The translations under genes and the position numbers were made by a program. The notes beneath the pieces are model-generated. The model ran no database searches and was not told where the DNA came from. It saw only the letters and a list, made by a program, of their open reading frames with translations. 64,000 nucleotides of DNA from Arenibacter hampyeongensis (GTDB lineage: Bacteria; Bacteroidota; Bacteroidia; Flavobacteriales; Flavobacteriaceae): NCBI RefSeq assembly GCF_002909255.1, contig NZ_PIOB01000001.1, forward strand, positions 930,001 through 994,000, written 5' to 3'. Below, piece after piece: positions 8,800-17,317 of this stretch (the stretch's first letter is position 1; every line of letters begins with the position of its first letter).

Positions 8800-10185
8800 G
8801 TGACCAAAAACTACCAGACCATTATGATCCAAAGGACCGTTTCTTATTGGAAACTTCACAAAATTCCAATGTTAATGGTGCTTTTTAGTATTCTATTTTA
8901 TATGGCTTTTGGGTACGATTTGGATCGTGCAGATTTTATAAAATTATTAAGCCTTTATTCGGTCCTGTTTTTTTTGTGCTATAAGCTAATTCAGTTTGAA
9001 AAATGGAATTTTAAGTTTCTGGCCATTTCCGGAACGCTTTTCCGATTGATGCTACTTTTTGCCGAACCCAACCTATCCCAAGATTTTTATAGATTTATTT
9101 GGGATGGTCAATTGATCAACAATGGCATAAGCCCCTACCTTCACATGCCTAAAGATCTGATTATTGGGGGTGGGCAAATAATGCACAATGCCGGAGAGTT
9201 GGTAAGTGGAATGGGAAGTTTGAGTGCTTCAAATTATAGCAATTATCCACCTTTAAACCAGATTATTTTTGCACTGTCCACGTGGTTGGCCGGAAAAAGT
9301 ATAGTTGGGAGTGTACTGGTTATGCGGACCATTATAATTCTGTCCGATCTGGGAATTCTGTATTTCGGCCGTAAGTTGTTACAAAAACTCAATAAATCCA
9401 CGCATCTGATCTTTTGGTATTTTCTAAATCCCATGGTAATTTTGGAACTGACGGGAAACCTTCATTTTGAAGGGGTAATGTTGTTCTTTTTTATATGGTC
9501 CATTTATCTTTTGTTCATTAATAAATGGCTGTTGGCCGCTATTGTGTATGCATTTTCTATCTCTATAAAATTGGTGCCCTTACTATTTCTGCCATTGTTC
9601 TTAAAATATTTCGGAATCAAGAAAAGCTTGCTCTTTTATGGGGTTGTGGGTATAACATTGGTCCTATTGGTACTCCCATTCCATTCCCCGGAATTGGCGG
9701 ATAATTATTTACAGACGGTTGGACTTTGGTTCTCCAATTTTGAATTCAATGCCGGACTGTACAACCTCATTAAAAAAGTGGCCTTAAATTTTGATGCCAA
9801 ACCATGGGAGCTTATTAAGGATTATGGAAAAATAACGCCCATCGTCGTCATTGCCTTGGTAGCCCTGTTTGCGTTTGTACGAAACAATAAAAAAATATCA
9901 AGCTTGATGACCTCTATGCTTTGGGTCTTAACGCTGTACTATTTTTTGTCGGCGACCGTGCACCCATGGTATATTATTTTTCTATTGGTTCTATGCCTTT
10001 TTACCGAATTTAGATTTCCCATTGTATGGTCCTTTAGTGTTATATTTAGCTACTGGGCCTATTCCAATGAGGGGTTTAAGGAGAATTATTGGTTGTTGTC
10101 TATTGAATATATTTCAGTATATGGTTTCATGATCTATGAAATTGTTAGATTACATAACAAAAAACTACTTTTTAGTAATAATTAG
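8800..10185 (+). CDS. Polytopic membrane glycosyltransferase, GT-C/GT87-like
   Basis: Membrane protein of up to 461 residues with roughly 10-12 hydrophobic spans. The first periplasmic loop holds FYRFIWDGQLINNGISPYL, the characteristic loop of bacterial GT-C mannosyltransferases, with an acidic residue expected for lipid-phosphate-sugar use. The 8800 start is GTG; an ATG at 8824 would shorten the protein by eight residues and is equally possible. It probably transfers a sugar from a polyprenyl-phosphate donor outside the cytoplasm. The DPM1-like enzyme two genes upstream could supply that donor, although a strong terminator lies between them. Confidence 0.75.
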   Translation: MTKNYQTIMIQRTVSYWKLHKIPMLMVLFSILFYMAFGYDLDRADFIKLLSLYSVLFFLCYKLIQFEKWNFKFLAISGTLFRLMLLFAEPNLSQDFYRFIWDGQLINNGISPYLHMPKDLIIGGGQIMHNAGELVSGMGSLSASNYSNYPPLNQIIFALSTWLAGKSIVGSVLVMRTIIILSDLGILYFGRKLLQKLNKSTHLIFWYFLNPMVILELTGNLHFEGVMLFFFIWSIYLLFINKWLLAAIVYAFSISIKLVPLLFLPLFLKYFGIKKSLLFYGVVGITLVLLVLPFHSPELADNYLQTVGLWFSNFEFNAGLYNLIKKVALNFDAKPWELIKDYGKITPIVVIALVALFAFVRNNKKISSLMTSMLWVLTLYYFLSATVHPWYIIFLLVLCLFTEFRFPIVWSFSVIFSYWAYSNEGFKENYWLLSIEYISVYGFMIYEIVRLHNKKLLFSNN

Positions 10186-10216
10186 CACTTCAAATACAAA
10201 AATTCATTTTTATTTG

Positions 10217-10224
10217 TACTTTTG
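10217..10224 (+). promoter_or_regulatory. Candidate -7 element of the arginine/proline cluster
   Basis: TACTTTTG is an exact TAnnTTTG match. If the start of transcription lies the usual 5-8 bases downstream, it falls at about 10229-10233, almost on the ATG of the arginine leader peptide. The leader would then be translated with little or no 5' untranslated sequence. No good -33 TTG is seen. Confidence 0.5.
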
Positions 10225-10232
10225 ATGGTATA

Positions 10233-10316
10233 ATGAATAACTCATATTACATACTTAATGCTAACAAGGTGTCTGACCTTGCTTATTCATTTACGCCTAC
10301 ACGTCGTCGCCCGTAA
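10233..10316 (+). CDS. Arginine-rich leader peptide of the arg/pro cluster
   Basis: Short ORF of 27 codons plus TAA, not previously called as a gene. The peptide starts MNNSYYILNAN and ends TPTRRRP: codons 24-26 are CGT CGT CGC, immediately before a Pro codon and the stop. It is the only small ORF between the GT-C gene and the first arginine gene and lies directly behind a TACTTTTG promoter element. Tandem codons for the operon's own end product in a short upstream ORF are the hallmark of ribosome-mediated attenuation leaders. A 6-bp hairpin (CAAGGT/ACCTTG, 10265-10281) lies within it and a weaker one (CGCCC/GGGTG) spans the stop codon. Expression is unproven. Confidence 0.7.
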   Translation: MNNSYYILNANKVSDLAYSFTPTRRRP

Positions 10317-10402
10317 GGGTGCGCTTCTTTTATGGAAATAGGTGAGTCCATTTCCCTCTCAAAAAAAATAAATCATAATTTTAATTCTAAAAGCAACATT
10401 CA
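10317..10402 (+). promoter_or_regulatory. Untranslated region between leader peptide and GNAT gene
   Basis: 86 bp. GGAAAT (10334-10339) and ATTTCC (10350-10355) can form a hairpin with a 10-base loop. AGGG at the leader stop could instead pair with CCCT at 10354-10357, giving mutually exclusive folds. A run of eight A residues follows instead of a T tract, so a standard intrinsic terminator is not visible. Control might therefore act on translation or through Rho. Confidence 0.4.
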
Positions 10403-11032
10403 ATGAAGATTGTTATTGCTAACGATTCCCATTTTAAATATGCCGAGATCATCTGCGAAACCATTGCAGAGTCGGCCAAAGTGCGCGGCACCGGGATTGC
10501 TAAGCGTACTCCTGAATATATTCAAAAGAGACTGCATAATGGTAACGCTATTATCGCCTTGGATGGAGATAAATTTGCAGGTTTCTGCTATATAGAGGTC
10601 TGGGGACATGAGAAGTTTGTCGCCAATTCGGGCCTTATCGTACATCCGGATTATAGAAACCAGGGTTTGGCAAAGCAAATAAAAAAGGAAATTTTTGACC
10701 TATCCAGGAGTAAATTTCCCAATGCCAAAATATTTGGGATCACAACGGGATTGGCAGTGATGAAGATGAACTATGAACTGGGCTATAAACCGGTTACTTT
10801 TTCTGAACTCACTACAGATCCCGAGTTTTGGAAAGGCTGTCAGACTTGTAAAAATTTTGATATCCTTACCAGGACAGAACAAAAGATGTGTCTTTGTACC
10901 GGTATGCTGTACGACCCGGAAACTAAAGCAAAGGAAATCAAACAGGAGCCCAAGGAAAAATTAAATTCCAAGGCATTTCAAAGATTAAAAAGTATTAAGG
11001 AAAGTTTATTCCTAAACAAGAAAACAAAGTAG
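10403..11032 (+). CDS. GNAT acetyltransferase with C-terminal Cys4 motif, first gene of arg cluster
   Basis: N-acetyltransferase of 209 residues. The GNAT fold occupies residues about 1-140, with the acyl-CoA loop RNQGLA at 85-90 and a strand ending in LIVHPDYRNQG. A C-terminal extension contains Cys146, Cys149, Cys163 and Cys165 (CxxC and CxC), which looks like a small zinc- or iron-binding site, then a Lys-rich tail. As first gene of an arg cluster that otherwise lacks an N-acylglutamate synthase, it is the best candidate to acylate glutamate (acetyl or succinyl), the committed step. This is inference from position; the sequence only shows a GNAT. It follows the Arg leader peptide and precedes argG by 42 bp. 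Confidence 0.75.
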   Translation: MKIVIANDSHFKYAEIICETIAESAKVRGTGIAKRTPEYIQKRLHNGNAIIALDGDKFAGFCYIEVWGHEKFVANSGLIVHPDYRNQGLAKQIKKEIFDLSRSKFPNAKIFGITTGLAVMKMNYELGYKPVTFSELTTDPEFWKGCQTCKNFDILTRTEQKMCLCTGMLYDPETKAKEIKQEPKEKLNSKAFQRLKSIKESLFLNKKTK

Positions 11033-11074
11033 TGGATCAATACTACTATGAATAAATAATAAGATAAGTTTAGC

Positions 11075-12265
11075 ATGAAGAAATTAGTTTTAGCATATAG
11101 TGGTGGATTGGACACTTCCTATTGTGCAAAGTATTTATCAAAGGATCAAGGATTTGAAGTACATGCCGTAAGTGTAAACACTGGTGGGTTTTCAAAGGAG
11201 GAAATAGATAGCATTCATAAAAAGGCCTTGGAGTTGGGGGCCACCTCATACACTTCTATAGATGCAGTACAAACCTTTTATGAAAAGGTAGTAAAGTATT
11301 TAATTTTTGGGAATGTATTAAAAAACAACACCTATCCTTTATCGGTAAGTGCGGAACGAATTGTTCAGGCCATTGAAATTGTAAACTACGCCAAAAAGGT
11401 AGGCGCCAAATATATTGCCCACGGTAGTACCGGGGCAGGGAACGATCAGGTAAGGTTTGATATGATCTTTCAGATTATCGCTCCAGAAATTGAAATCATT
11501 ACCCCTATAAGGGATAACAAATTGGCTAGGGAAGCTGAAATCGCATATTTAAAACAGAATGGGGTTGATTACCCTTGGGAAAAGGCCAAATACTCTATTA
11601 ATAGGGGTCTATGGGGTACCTCGGTTGGAGGTGAGGAAACACTTACCTCACATAAGTCTTTGCCCGATTCTGCTTATCCAAGTCAACTTCAAGAAACAGA
11701 ACCCAAACAATTGAAACTTACTTTTCACAAGGGAGAATTAATTGCTTTGGACGGTGATAACGATACTCCTGTGAACAATATCGTAAAATTGGAGGCTATT
11801 GCGTCCAAATATGCTATTGGTAGGGACATCCACGTTGGGGATACCATTATTGGCATCAAAGGTAGGGTAGGATTTGAAGCACCTGCTTCCTTGATCATAA
11901 TCAAGGCCCACCATTTGTTGGAAAAACACACCCTTACCAAATGGCAACAGTACCAAAAGGAACAACAAGGTAATTTCTATGGCATGTTGTTGCACGAAGG
12001 AAATTATTTGGATGAGGTAATGCGCAATATTGAGGCCTTCTTGACCGATACTCAAAAGAACGTTAGTGGTGATGTCTTTGTAAGTCTGCACCCTTATCGA
12101 TTTGAATTGGACGGGATATCCTCTTCGCACGATTTAATGAACGCCTCTTTTGGAAGCTATGGTGAGATGAACAAAGGATGGACCGCGGATGACGCCAAAG
12201 GATTTATTAAAATACTTTCCAATTCCGGAAAAATATATAACCACGTAAATCAGAATAATGATTAA
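11075..12265 (+). CDS. argG: Argininosuccinate synthase
   Basis: Joins citrulline and aspartate with ATP to argininosuccinate, the penultimate step to arginine. 396 residues, normal length. The ATP-pyrophosphatase P-loop is AYSGGLDTSYC at 8-18. Further hallmarks are the GSTGAGNDQVRFD block, which binds citrulline and aspartate, and the PWEKAKYSINRGLWG region. The stop overlaps the start of argC by 8 bp, showing tight coupling. Confidence 0.95.
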   Translation: MKKLVLAYSGGLDTSYCAKYLSKDQGFEVHAVSVNTGGFSKEEIDSIHKKALELGATSYTSIDAVQTFYEKVVKYLIFGNVLKNNTYPLSVSAERIVQAIEIVNYAKKVGAKYIAHGSTGAGNDQVRFDMIFQIIAPEIEIITPIRDNKLAREAEIAYLKQNGVDYPWEKAKYSINRGLWGTSVGGEETLTSHKSLPDSAYPSQLQETEPKQLKLTFHKGELIALDGDNDTPVNNIVKLEAIASKYAIGRDIHVGDTIIGIKGRVGFEAPASLIIIKAHHLLEKHTLTKWQQYQKEQQGNFYGMLLHEGNYLDEVMRNIEAFLTDTQKNVSGDVFVSLHPYRFELDGISSSHDLMNASFGSYGEMNKGWTADDAKGFIKILSNSGKIYNHVNQNND

Positions 12266-13232
12266 AGTAGGTATTATTGGTGGTTCGGGGTATACTGGAG
12301 GGGAACTCATTAGAATTCTCCTGAACCATCCCAGTGCAACTATAGATTTTGTTTTTAGTACTACCAGGGCGGGCAAAAAGGTTACCACGGCCCATCCGGA
12401 CCTATTGGGGGTTACCGATCTGGCATTTACAGGTGAGGTTAACAAGGATGTAGATGTGGTATTTCTTTGTCTTGGGCATGGGAACTCCACTAGTTTTTTA
12501 AAGGAAAATGAGTTTTCCAAAAATACCAAGATCATAGATTTGAGTAATGACTTTAGGCTGGAGGCCGATGCCGTTCTAGACGGAAAAGCTTTTGTCTACG
12601 GTTTGCCCGAACTTAAGAAGGAAGAAATTAGGAAGGCGAAATACATTGCCAACCCAGGTTGCTTTGCCACCGCCATCCAGTTGGGATTATTGCCATTGGC
12701 AAAGGCCCATAAACTGGATAAACCGGTACATGTCAATGCCGTTACCGGAAGTACAGGAGCAGGAGTAAGCCTTTCGTCAACCTCACATTTTAGCTGGAGG
12801 AACAACAACGTATCCTGGTATAAGCCTTTTACACACCAGCACCTTGGGGAGATAAATGAAAGCTTGCACAGTCTTCAAGAAAATACGGGGGAACTTTTTT
12901 TCCTACCTAATAGGGGTAATTTTACTAGAGGGATATTGGCCACGGCCTATACAGATTTTGATGGGAGTTTGGTAGAAGCCTATGAACTTTACAACGATTT
13001 TTATAAGGATGCGGTCTTTACACAGGTGACGGAAGAGGACATCAACCTAAAGCAGGTGGTGAATACCAACCAATGCCATATTCATTTGCACAAGCACAAC
13101 AATACCCTACTGATTACCTCTGCCATAGATAATTTATTGAAAGGGGCTTCAGGGCAGGCAGTACAAAATATGAATTTGGCCTTCGGATTTAAGGAAACAG
13201 AAGGCCTGCAATTAAAAGCCGGTGTATTTTAG
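12258..13232 (+). CDS. argC: N-acetyl(acyl)-gamma-glutamyl-phosphate reductase
   Basis: NADPH-dependent reduction of N-acylglutamyl phosphate to the semialdehyde, third step of arginine synthesis. 324 residues. The Rossmann motif is GGSGYTGGELIRIL at 8-21, the catalytic nucleophile is Cys135 in NPGCFATA, and SNDFR and GLPEL are family motifs. It begins inside the 3' end of argG (8-bp overlap). Whether the acyl group is acetyl or succinyl cannot be told from ArgC. Confidence 0.94.
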   Translation: MIKVGIIGGSGYTGGELIRILLNHPSATIDFVFSTTRAGKKVTTAHPDLLGVTDLAFTGEVNKDVDVVFLCLGHGNSTSFLKENEFSKNTKIIDLSNDFRLEADAVLDGKAFVYGLPELKKEEIRKAKYIANPGCFATAIQLGLLPLAKAHKLDKPVHVNAVTGSTGAGVSLSSTSHFSWRNNNVSWYKPFTHQHLGEINESLHSLQENTGELFFLPNRGNFTRGILATAYTDFDGSLVEAYELYNDFYKDAVFTQVTEEDINLKQVVNTNQCHIHLHKHNNTLLITSAIDNLLKGASGQAVQNMNLAFGFKETEGLQLKAGVF

Positions 13233-13262
13233 TATTGTTGGCCCTTGAATGGTAATGGCAAT

Positions 13263-13299
13263 ATTTAAACCGATCAACAATCATTTAAACCAATCAACA
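13263..13299 (+). repeat. Two-copy 20-bp-period direct repeat before proC
   Basis: ATTTAAACCGATCAACA and ATTTAAACCAATCAACA lie 20 bp apart with one mismatch, inside the 109-bp argC-proC gap. It could be a tandem protein-binding site or a replication-slippage product. Confidence 0.6.
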
Positions 13300-13300
13300 G

Positions 13301-13320
13301 CTTCCCACGGTTTTGGGAAG
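13301..13320 (+). promoter_or_regulatory. Hairpin directly upstream of proC
   Basis: CTTCCCA and TGGGAAG pair perfectly over a 6-base loop, 22 bp before the proC ATG. No T tract follows, so it is not a classical terminator. It may be an RNA-processing or stability element within the operon. Confidence 0.4.
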
Positions 13321-13341
13321 GTGATAAATAACTATTAAAGA

Positions 13342-14136
13342 ATGAAAATAGCCATAATTGGAACAGGTAATTTAGGGTTGTCCATAGCAAAAGGCATTTT
13401 GAACACTAACGGCGCCACATCCATGGTCCTTACCAAGAGAAATCTAAGTGGGCTTAAGGAAATTGAGAAATTTGGAATTGTGACCACTACCACTGATAAT
13501 AGGGAAGCAGTGTCCAAATCGGATATTCTAATATTTGCAGTTCAGCCAAACCAATTTGTAAAGATATTGGGGGAGGTTAAGGACATTCTTACAGATAAAC
13601 ATGTTATTATTTCCACCATTACCGGTTTTAGTATTGCCAAAATGGAAGAAGTTATTGGCCCTGATCACTATATTATTCGTGCCATGCCCAATACCGCTAT
13701 TTCTGTAGGGAAATCCATGACTTGTATCTGCTGCAATGAGAAGGGTGCCAAAAGGATCGACTTGGCCAAGGCCATCTTTAACCGTATGGGGCATTCCATG
13801 CAAATTCCGGAAGACCAGATGCAGGCCGCTACCGTTATTTGTGCCAGTGGAATTGCGTTTTGGATGCGATTGATACGTGCCACCACACAAGGGGCCATTC
13901 AATTGGGATTCGATGCCAAGGAAGCACAGGAATTGGCCATGCATACCTGTAATGGGGCTGCTAGTTTGTTGATAGAATCTGACAGTCACCCAGAAAATGA
14001 AATAGATAAGGTAACTACCCCAAGGGGATGCACCATTTCCGGATTGAACGAAATGGAACACCAGGGACTTAGTTCTTCCTTGATAAGAGGTATAGTTGCT
14101 TCATTCGACAAAATAAACGAGATTAAAAAAGGTTAA
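13342..14136 (+). CDS. proC: Pyrroline-5-carboxylate reductase
   Basis: Final step of proline synthesis, reducing pyrroline-5-carboxylate with NAD(P)H. 264 residues. The N-terminal Rossmann motif is IIGTGNLGLSIAKGIL. AVQPNQ, then RAMPNTAISVGKSMT, and the C-terminal TTPRGCTISGLNEME block are the conserved signature, the last forming the active site of the dimer. It sits between argC and argD, mixing proline and arginine genes in one cluster, which makes sense because both start from glutamate and use parallel chemistry. Confidence 0.93.
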   Translation: MKIAIIGTGNLGLSIAKGILNTNGATSMVLTKRNLSGLKEIEKFGIVTTTTDNREAVSKSDILIFAVQPNQFVKILGEVKDILTDKHVIISTITGFSIAKMEEVIGPDHYIIRAMPNTAISVGKSMTCICCNEKGAKRIDLAKAIFNRMGHSMQIPEDQMQAATVICASGIAFWMRLIRATTQGAIQLGFDAKEAQELAMHTCNGAASLLIESDSHPENEIDKVTTPRGCTISGLNEMEHQGLSSSLIRGIVASFDKINEIKKG

Positions 14137-14195
14137 CCTTGTCATTAAACCTACATGGTTTTTAGGCATAAGAGGTTCAAAATATAAGATATAAG

Positions 14196-15323
14196 ATGGA
14201 ATTATTTGATGTATACCCATTATATAACGTAACCCCTGTTTCGGCAAAGGGAATCGTGGTCACCGATGATAAAGGACAGGATTATTTGGATTTTTACGGT
14301 GGACATGCCGTAATCTCCATAGGACATTCCCACCCACATTATGTGCAAAGATTAAAGGAACAGTTGGACAAAATAGGTTTTTATAGCAATGCCATCCAGA
14401 ACCCTGTTCAAGAAGCCTTGGCGCATAAATTGGGGAAACTTTCGGGCTGTGAAAATTACAATCTCTTCCTGTGCAATTCAGGGGCGGAGGCCAACGAAAA
14501 TGCCTTAAAATTGGCATCTTTCCAAACAGGTAAATCTAGGGTAATCGCTTTTAAACACGGATTCCATGGGAGGACTTCTGCCGCTGTGGCCGCCACTGAC
14601 AATGAAAAAATAAATGCCCCTATAAACAAGCAACAAAAGGTAACCATACTTCCCTTCGAGGATTTGGCAGCGTTTAAAACCGAAATCTCCAAAGGAGATG
14701 TTTGTAGTGTGATCATAGAAACCATTCAAGGGGTAGGAGGTTTAGATCAACCTTCCCAAGAATTTTATCAAAATATAGCTTCCCTTAGTAAGGAAAATGG
14801 TGCCTTGCTTATTGCAGATGAGGTGCAATGTGGCTATGGTAGAAGCGGTAAGTTCTTTGCCTTTCAGCATTACGGAATCAAACCGGACATTATTACAGTA
14901 GCCAAGGGAATGGGTAACGGATTTCCTATTGGTGGAGTCCTGATCCATGAAAGTATTAAAGCTTCCTACGGAATGTTGGGAACCACTTTTGGCGGGAATC
15001 ATTTGGCCTGTGCCGCAGGACTGGCGGTATTGGAAGTAATCGAGAAAGAGAATTTAATAGAAAATGCCGCCGAACTTTTTGAATATTTCAAGGCAAAGGC
15101 AGCTGCTATCCCCCAGGTAAAAAGAGTAAAGGGAATGGGGCTTATGCTAGGGTTGGAATTTGATTTTGACGTGGCTGAGCTAAGAAAGAAATTGATCCAT
15201 AACCAACATATGTTTACCGGTGGCGCAAGCGATAAACACGTTTTGAGGGTATTGCCGGCATTGAATATTACCAAAGGAAATTTGGATCAATTTTTTGATG
15301 CCTTAAAAAAAGAATTGGCATGA
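14196..15323 (+). CDS. argD: Acetylornithine (acylornithine) aminotransferase
   Basis: PLP-dependent class III transaminase converting N-acylglutamate semialdehyde to N-acylornithine with glutamate as amino donor. 375 residues, typical of ArgD. It shows SGAEANENALKLA, the cofactor-holding LLIADEVQCGYGRSGK and Lys237 in VAKGMGNG as the Schiff-base lysine. TTFGGNHLACAAG follows. Its stop overlaps proA by 4 bp. It could also serve as an ornithine or succinylornithine transaminase. Confidence 0.92.
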   Translation: MELFDVYPLYNVTPVSAKGIVVTDDKGQDYLDFYGGHAVISIGHSHPHYVQRLKEQLDKIGFYSNAIQNPVQEALAHKLGKLSGCENYNLFLCNSGAEANENALKLASFQTGKSRVIAFKHGFHGRTSAAVAATDNEKINAPINKQQKVTILPFEDLAAFKTEISKGDVCSVIIETIQGVGGLDQPSQEFYQNIASLSKENGALLIADEVQCGYGRSGKFFAFQHYGIKPDIITVAKGMGNGFPIGGVLIHESIKASYGMLGTTFGGNHLACAAGLAVLEVIEKENLIENAAELFEYFKAKAAAIPQVKRVKGMGLMLGLEFDFDVAELRKKLIHNQHMFTGGASDKHVLRVLPALNITKGNLDQFFDALKKELA

Positions 15324-16516
15324 GTTTATATTTAGACATATCCCAAAGAAATGCGGTGCTCAATACCATGGCACAACTGATCGATGGGGAACGAAATACC
15401 ATTCTTGAGGTCAATAAGAAGGACCTGGAGGCCTATAATGGTGATGATTTGGCCATGTACGACCGACTAAAGGTTGACGATGCCAAGATTGAAGGTATGA
15501 TCTTATCCCTTCAGCAGTTGGCGGGCCAGGAAGATCCTTTGGGATTGGAGCGCTTTAATTTTACCCATGAAAATGGGATGCACGTCAGTAATAAAACGGC
15601 CCCTTTTGGCACGGTCCTGATCATTTATGAATCCAGGCCCGATGTTACCATAGAAGCGGCGGCCATTGCCTTTAAATCTGGCAACAAAATTTTGTTGAAA
15701 GGCGGAAAAGAATCGCTTCAAAGCAATTTGGTACTGGTAAATTTTTGGCATAAATCCTTGGAGCAACACGACATTTCCAAGGATTGGGTAACTTATTTGG
15801 AATTCAATAGGGAGCAGACCCAGGCCTTTTTGGAAAAGCCTACCCAAAAGCTGGATCTTATTGTACCTAGGGGAGGGGAAAAATTGATTGCGTTTACCAA
15901 AAAGCATGCTACATGCCCGGTAATCGTCAGTGGTAGAGGAAATAATTTCCTATACGTACATCCTAAGGCGGACCTTAAAAAGGCAATGTCTATTATTCTG
16001 AATGGGAAGACCACAAAGATTTCGGCATGTAATGCTTTGGATAAGGTGTTGATAGACAGTGAATTGCCCAACAAAGCAGCTTTTATAAAGGATTTGATAG
16101 CTGAATTAAAAGCGAAAAATGTAGAGATTTTAGTGGATAATAGTCTGGTTGGCACAACAGACACTTCAGCAATTATGGGAGAATGCATCTGGTTTGAGGA
16201 ATTTTTGGATTATAAGATTCTCATCGGGGAAGTAGGAAACACGGAGGAAGCTGTTGAAAAGATAAATACCTATGGCGGAGGCCATTCCGCGGTAATCGTT
16301 ACTGAGGAGGAGCAGGAGGCCAACCTATTTATGAATTCTGTGGATTCTGCGGCAGTATACCATAATGTATCCACCCGTTTTACGGATGGAGGACAATTTG
16401 GACTGGGCGGGGAACTGGCCATAAGTACGGATAAATTACACCAAAGGGGGCCCATAGGACTGCAACATTTGGTGACCAACAAATGGTATGTTAAAGGTGA
16501 TGGTCAAATAAGGTAG
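15320..16516 (+). CDS. proA: Glutamate-5-semialdehyde dehydrogenase (gamma-glutamyl phosphate reductase)
   Basis: NADPH-dependent reduction of glutamyl-5-phosphate, second step of proline synthesis. 398 residues, aldehyde-dehydrogenase fold. Signature elements are VLIIYESRPDVTIEAA near residue 100, the LIVPRGGEKLI loop, and the presumed catalytic Cys237 in ISACNALDKVLI. The C-terminal GGQFGLGGELAISTDKLH block is diagnostic. The start lies in the last codons of argD (ATGA overlap). Confidence 0.94.
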   Translation: MSLYLDISQRNAVLNTMAQLIDGERNTILEVNKKDLEAYNGDDLAMYDRLKVDDAKIEGMILSLQQLAGQEDPLGLERFNFTHENGMHVSNKTAPFGTVLIIYESRPDVTIEAAAIAFKSGNKILLKGGKESLQSNLVLVNFWHKSLEQHDISKDWVTYLEFNREQTQAFLEKPTQKLDLIVPRGGEKLIAFTKKHATCPVIVSGRGNNFLYVHPKADLKKAMSIILNGKTTKISACNALDKVLIDSELPNKAAFIKDLIAELKAKNVEILVDNSLVGTTDTSAIMGECIWFEEFLDYKILIGEVGNTEEAVEKINTYGGGHSAVIVTEEEQEANLFMNSVDSAAVYHNVSTRFTDGGQFGLGGELAISTDKLHQRGPIGLQHLVTNKWYVKGDGQIR

Positions 16517-16551
16517 TACCCAGACCTAACAATAGGTCTAAAAAAAAGAGC

Positions 16552-17313
16552 ATGCAGAAGAAAAGAATATTATTAAAAATAGGATCCAACACCCTTACCA
16601 AGGAAACAGACCATATTTCTAGGGGAAAAATTGAGGATATTGGTAGGCAGATTGCTAAACTTAAGGATAAGTACGAATTTATCATTGTAAGTTCAGGAGC
16701 CATAGCCGCCGCCAAACAGTTTGTAAAATTGGAACACAACGGGCAGGAGATTACCGTTAAGCAGGCCTTGGCCTCCATTGGGCAGCCCCATTTAATGCGT
16801 ATTTTCCAGGAGAATTTTAGAGAATTGGGATTATTTACCTCCCAATGTCTTTTATCATATTCCGATTTTGAAAGGGAAGTTTCCAAGGAAAATATCTGCA
16901 ATACCATCAATGTCCTGGTGGCCAATAACTTCATCCCGATTATTAACGAGAACGACACTGTTGCTACCGATGAGATTCAGTTTGGGGACAATGATAAATT
17001 AGCAGCGTTGACAGCCGCCTTGATGAAGGTTGATCTATTGGTCATAGCGACCAACACTGATGGTATTTACACCAAGGAATCATTTGCCGATAAGGATCCA
17101 AAAACCATTAGATTGGTAAGTAATTTAATCGATTTGCAAAAAGAGATAAGCAATTCCAAATCTTCCCATGGTACGGGGGGAATGGAATCCAAGATCGAGG
17201 CCGCCAATATAGCGAGAAAAGCAAATATTGAAACCTGGATCGTGAATGGCCTAAAAGACAATTTTATTATTGATGCCCTCGAAAACAAAACCGCTTTTAC
17301 AACCATAAAATAA
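16552..17313 (+). CDS. proB: Glutamate 5-kinase without PUA domain
   Basis: First committed step of proline synthesis, phosphorylating glutamate. 253 residues with only the amino-acid-kinase domain: ILLKIGSNTLTKE at the N-terminus, VSSGAIAAAK, IINENDTVATDEIQFGDND in the glutamate-binding loop and GTGGMESKIEAA near the end. The C-terminal PUA domain of the Escherichia coli enzyme is missing, a common short form. It precedes argF' by 4 bp. Confidence 0.93.
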   Translation: MQKKRILLKIGSNTLTKETDHISRGKIEDIGRQIAKLKDKYEFIIVSSGAIAAAKQFVKLEHNGQEITVKQALASIGQPHLMRIFQENFRELGLFTSQCLLSYSDFEREVSKENICNTINVLVANNFIPIINENDTVATDEIQFGDNDKLAALTAALMKVDLLVIATNTDGIYTKESFADKDPKTIRLVSNLIDLQKEISNSKSSHGTGGMESKIEAANIARKANIETWIVNGLKDNFIIDALENKTAFTTIK

Positions 17314-17317
17314 AGAA

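Noticed and set aside
11738-12130. 130-codon minus-strand ORF opposite argG
   Set aside because: Shadow frame of a strongly conserved gene.
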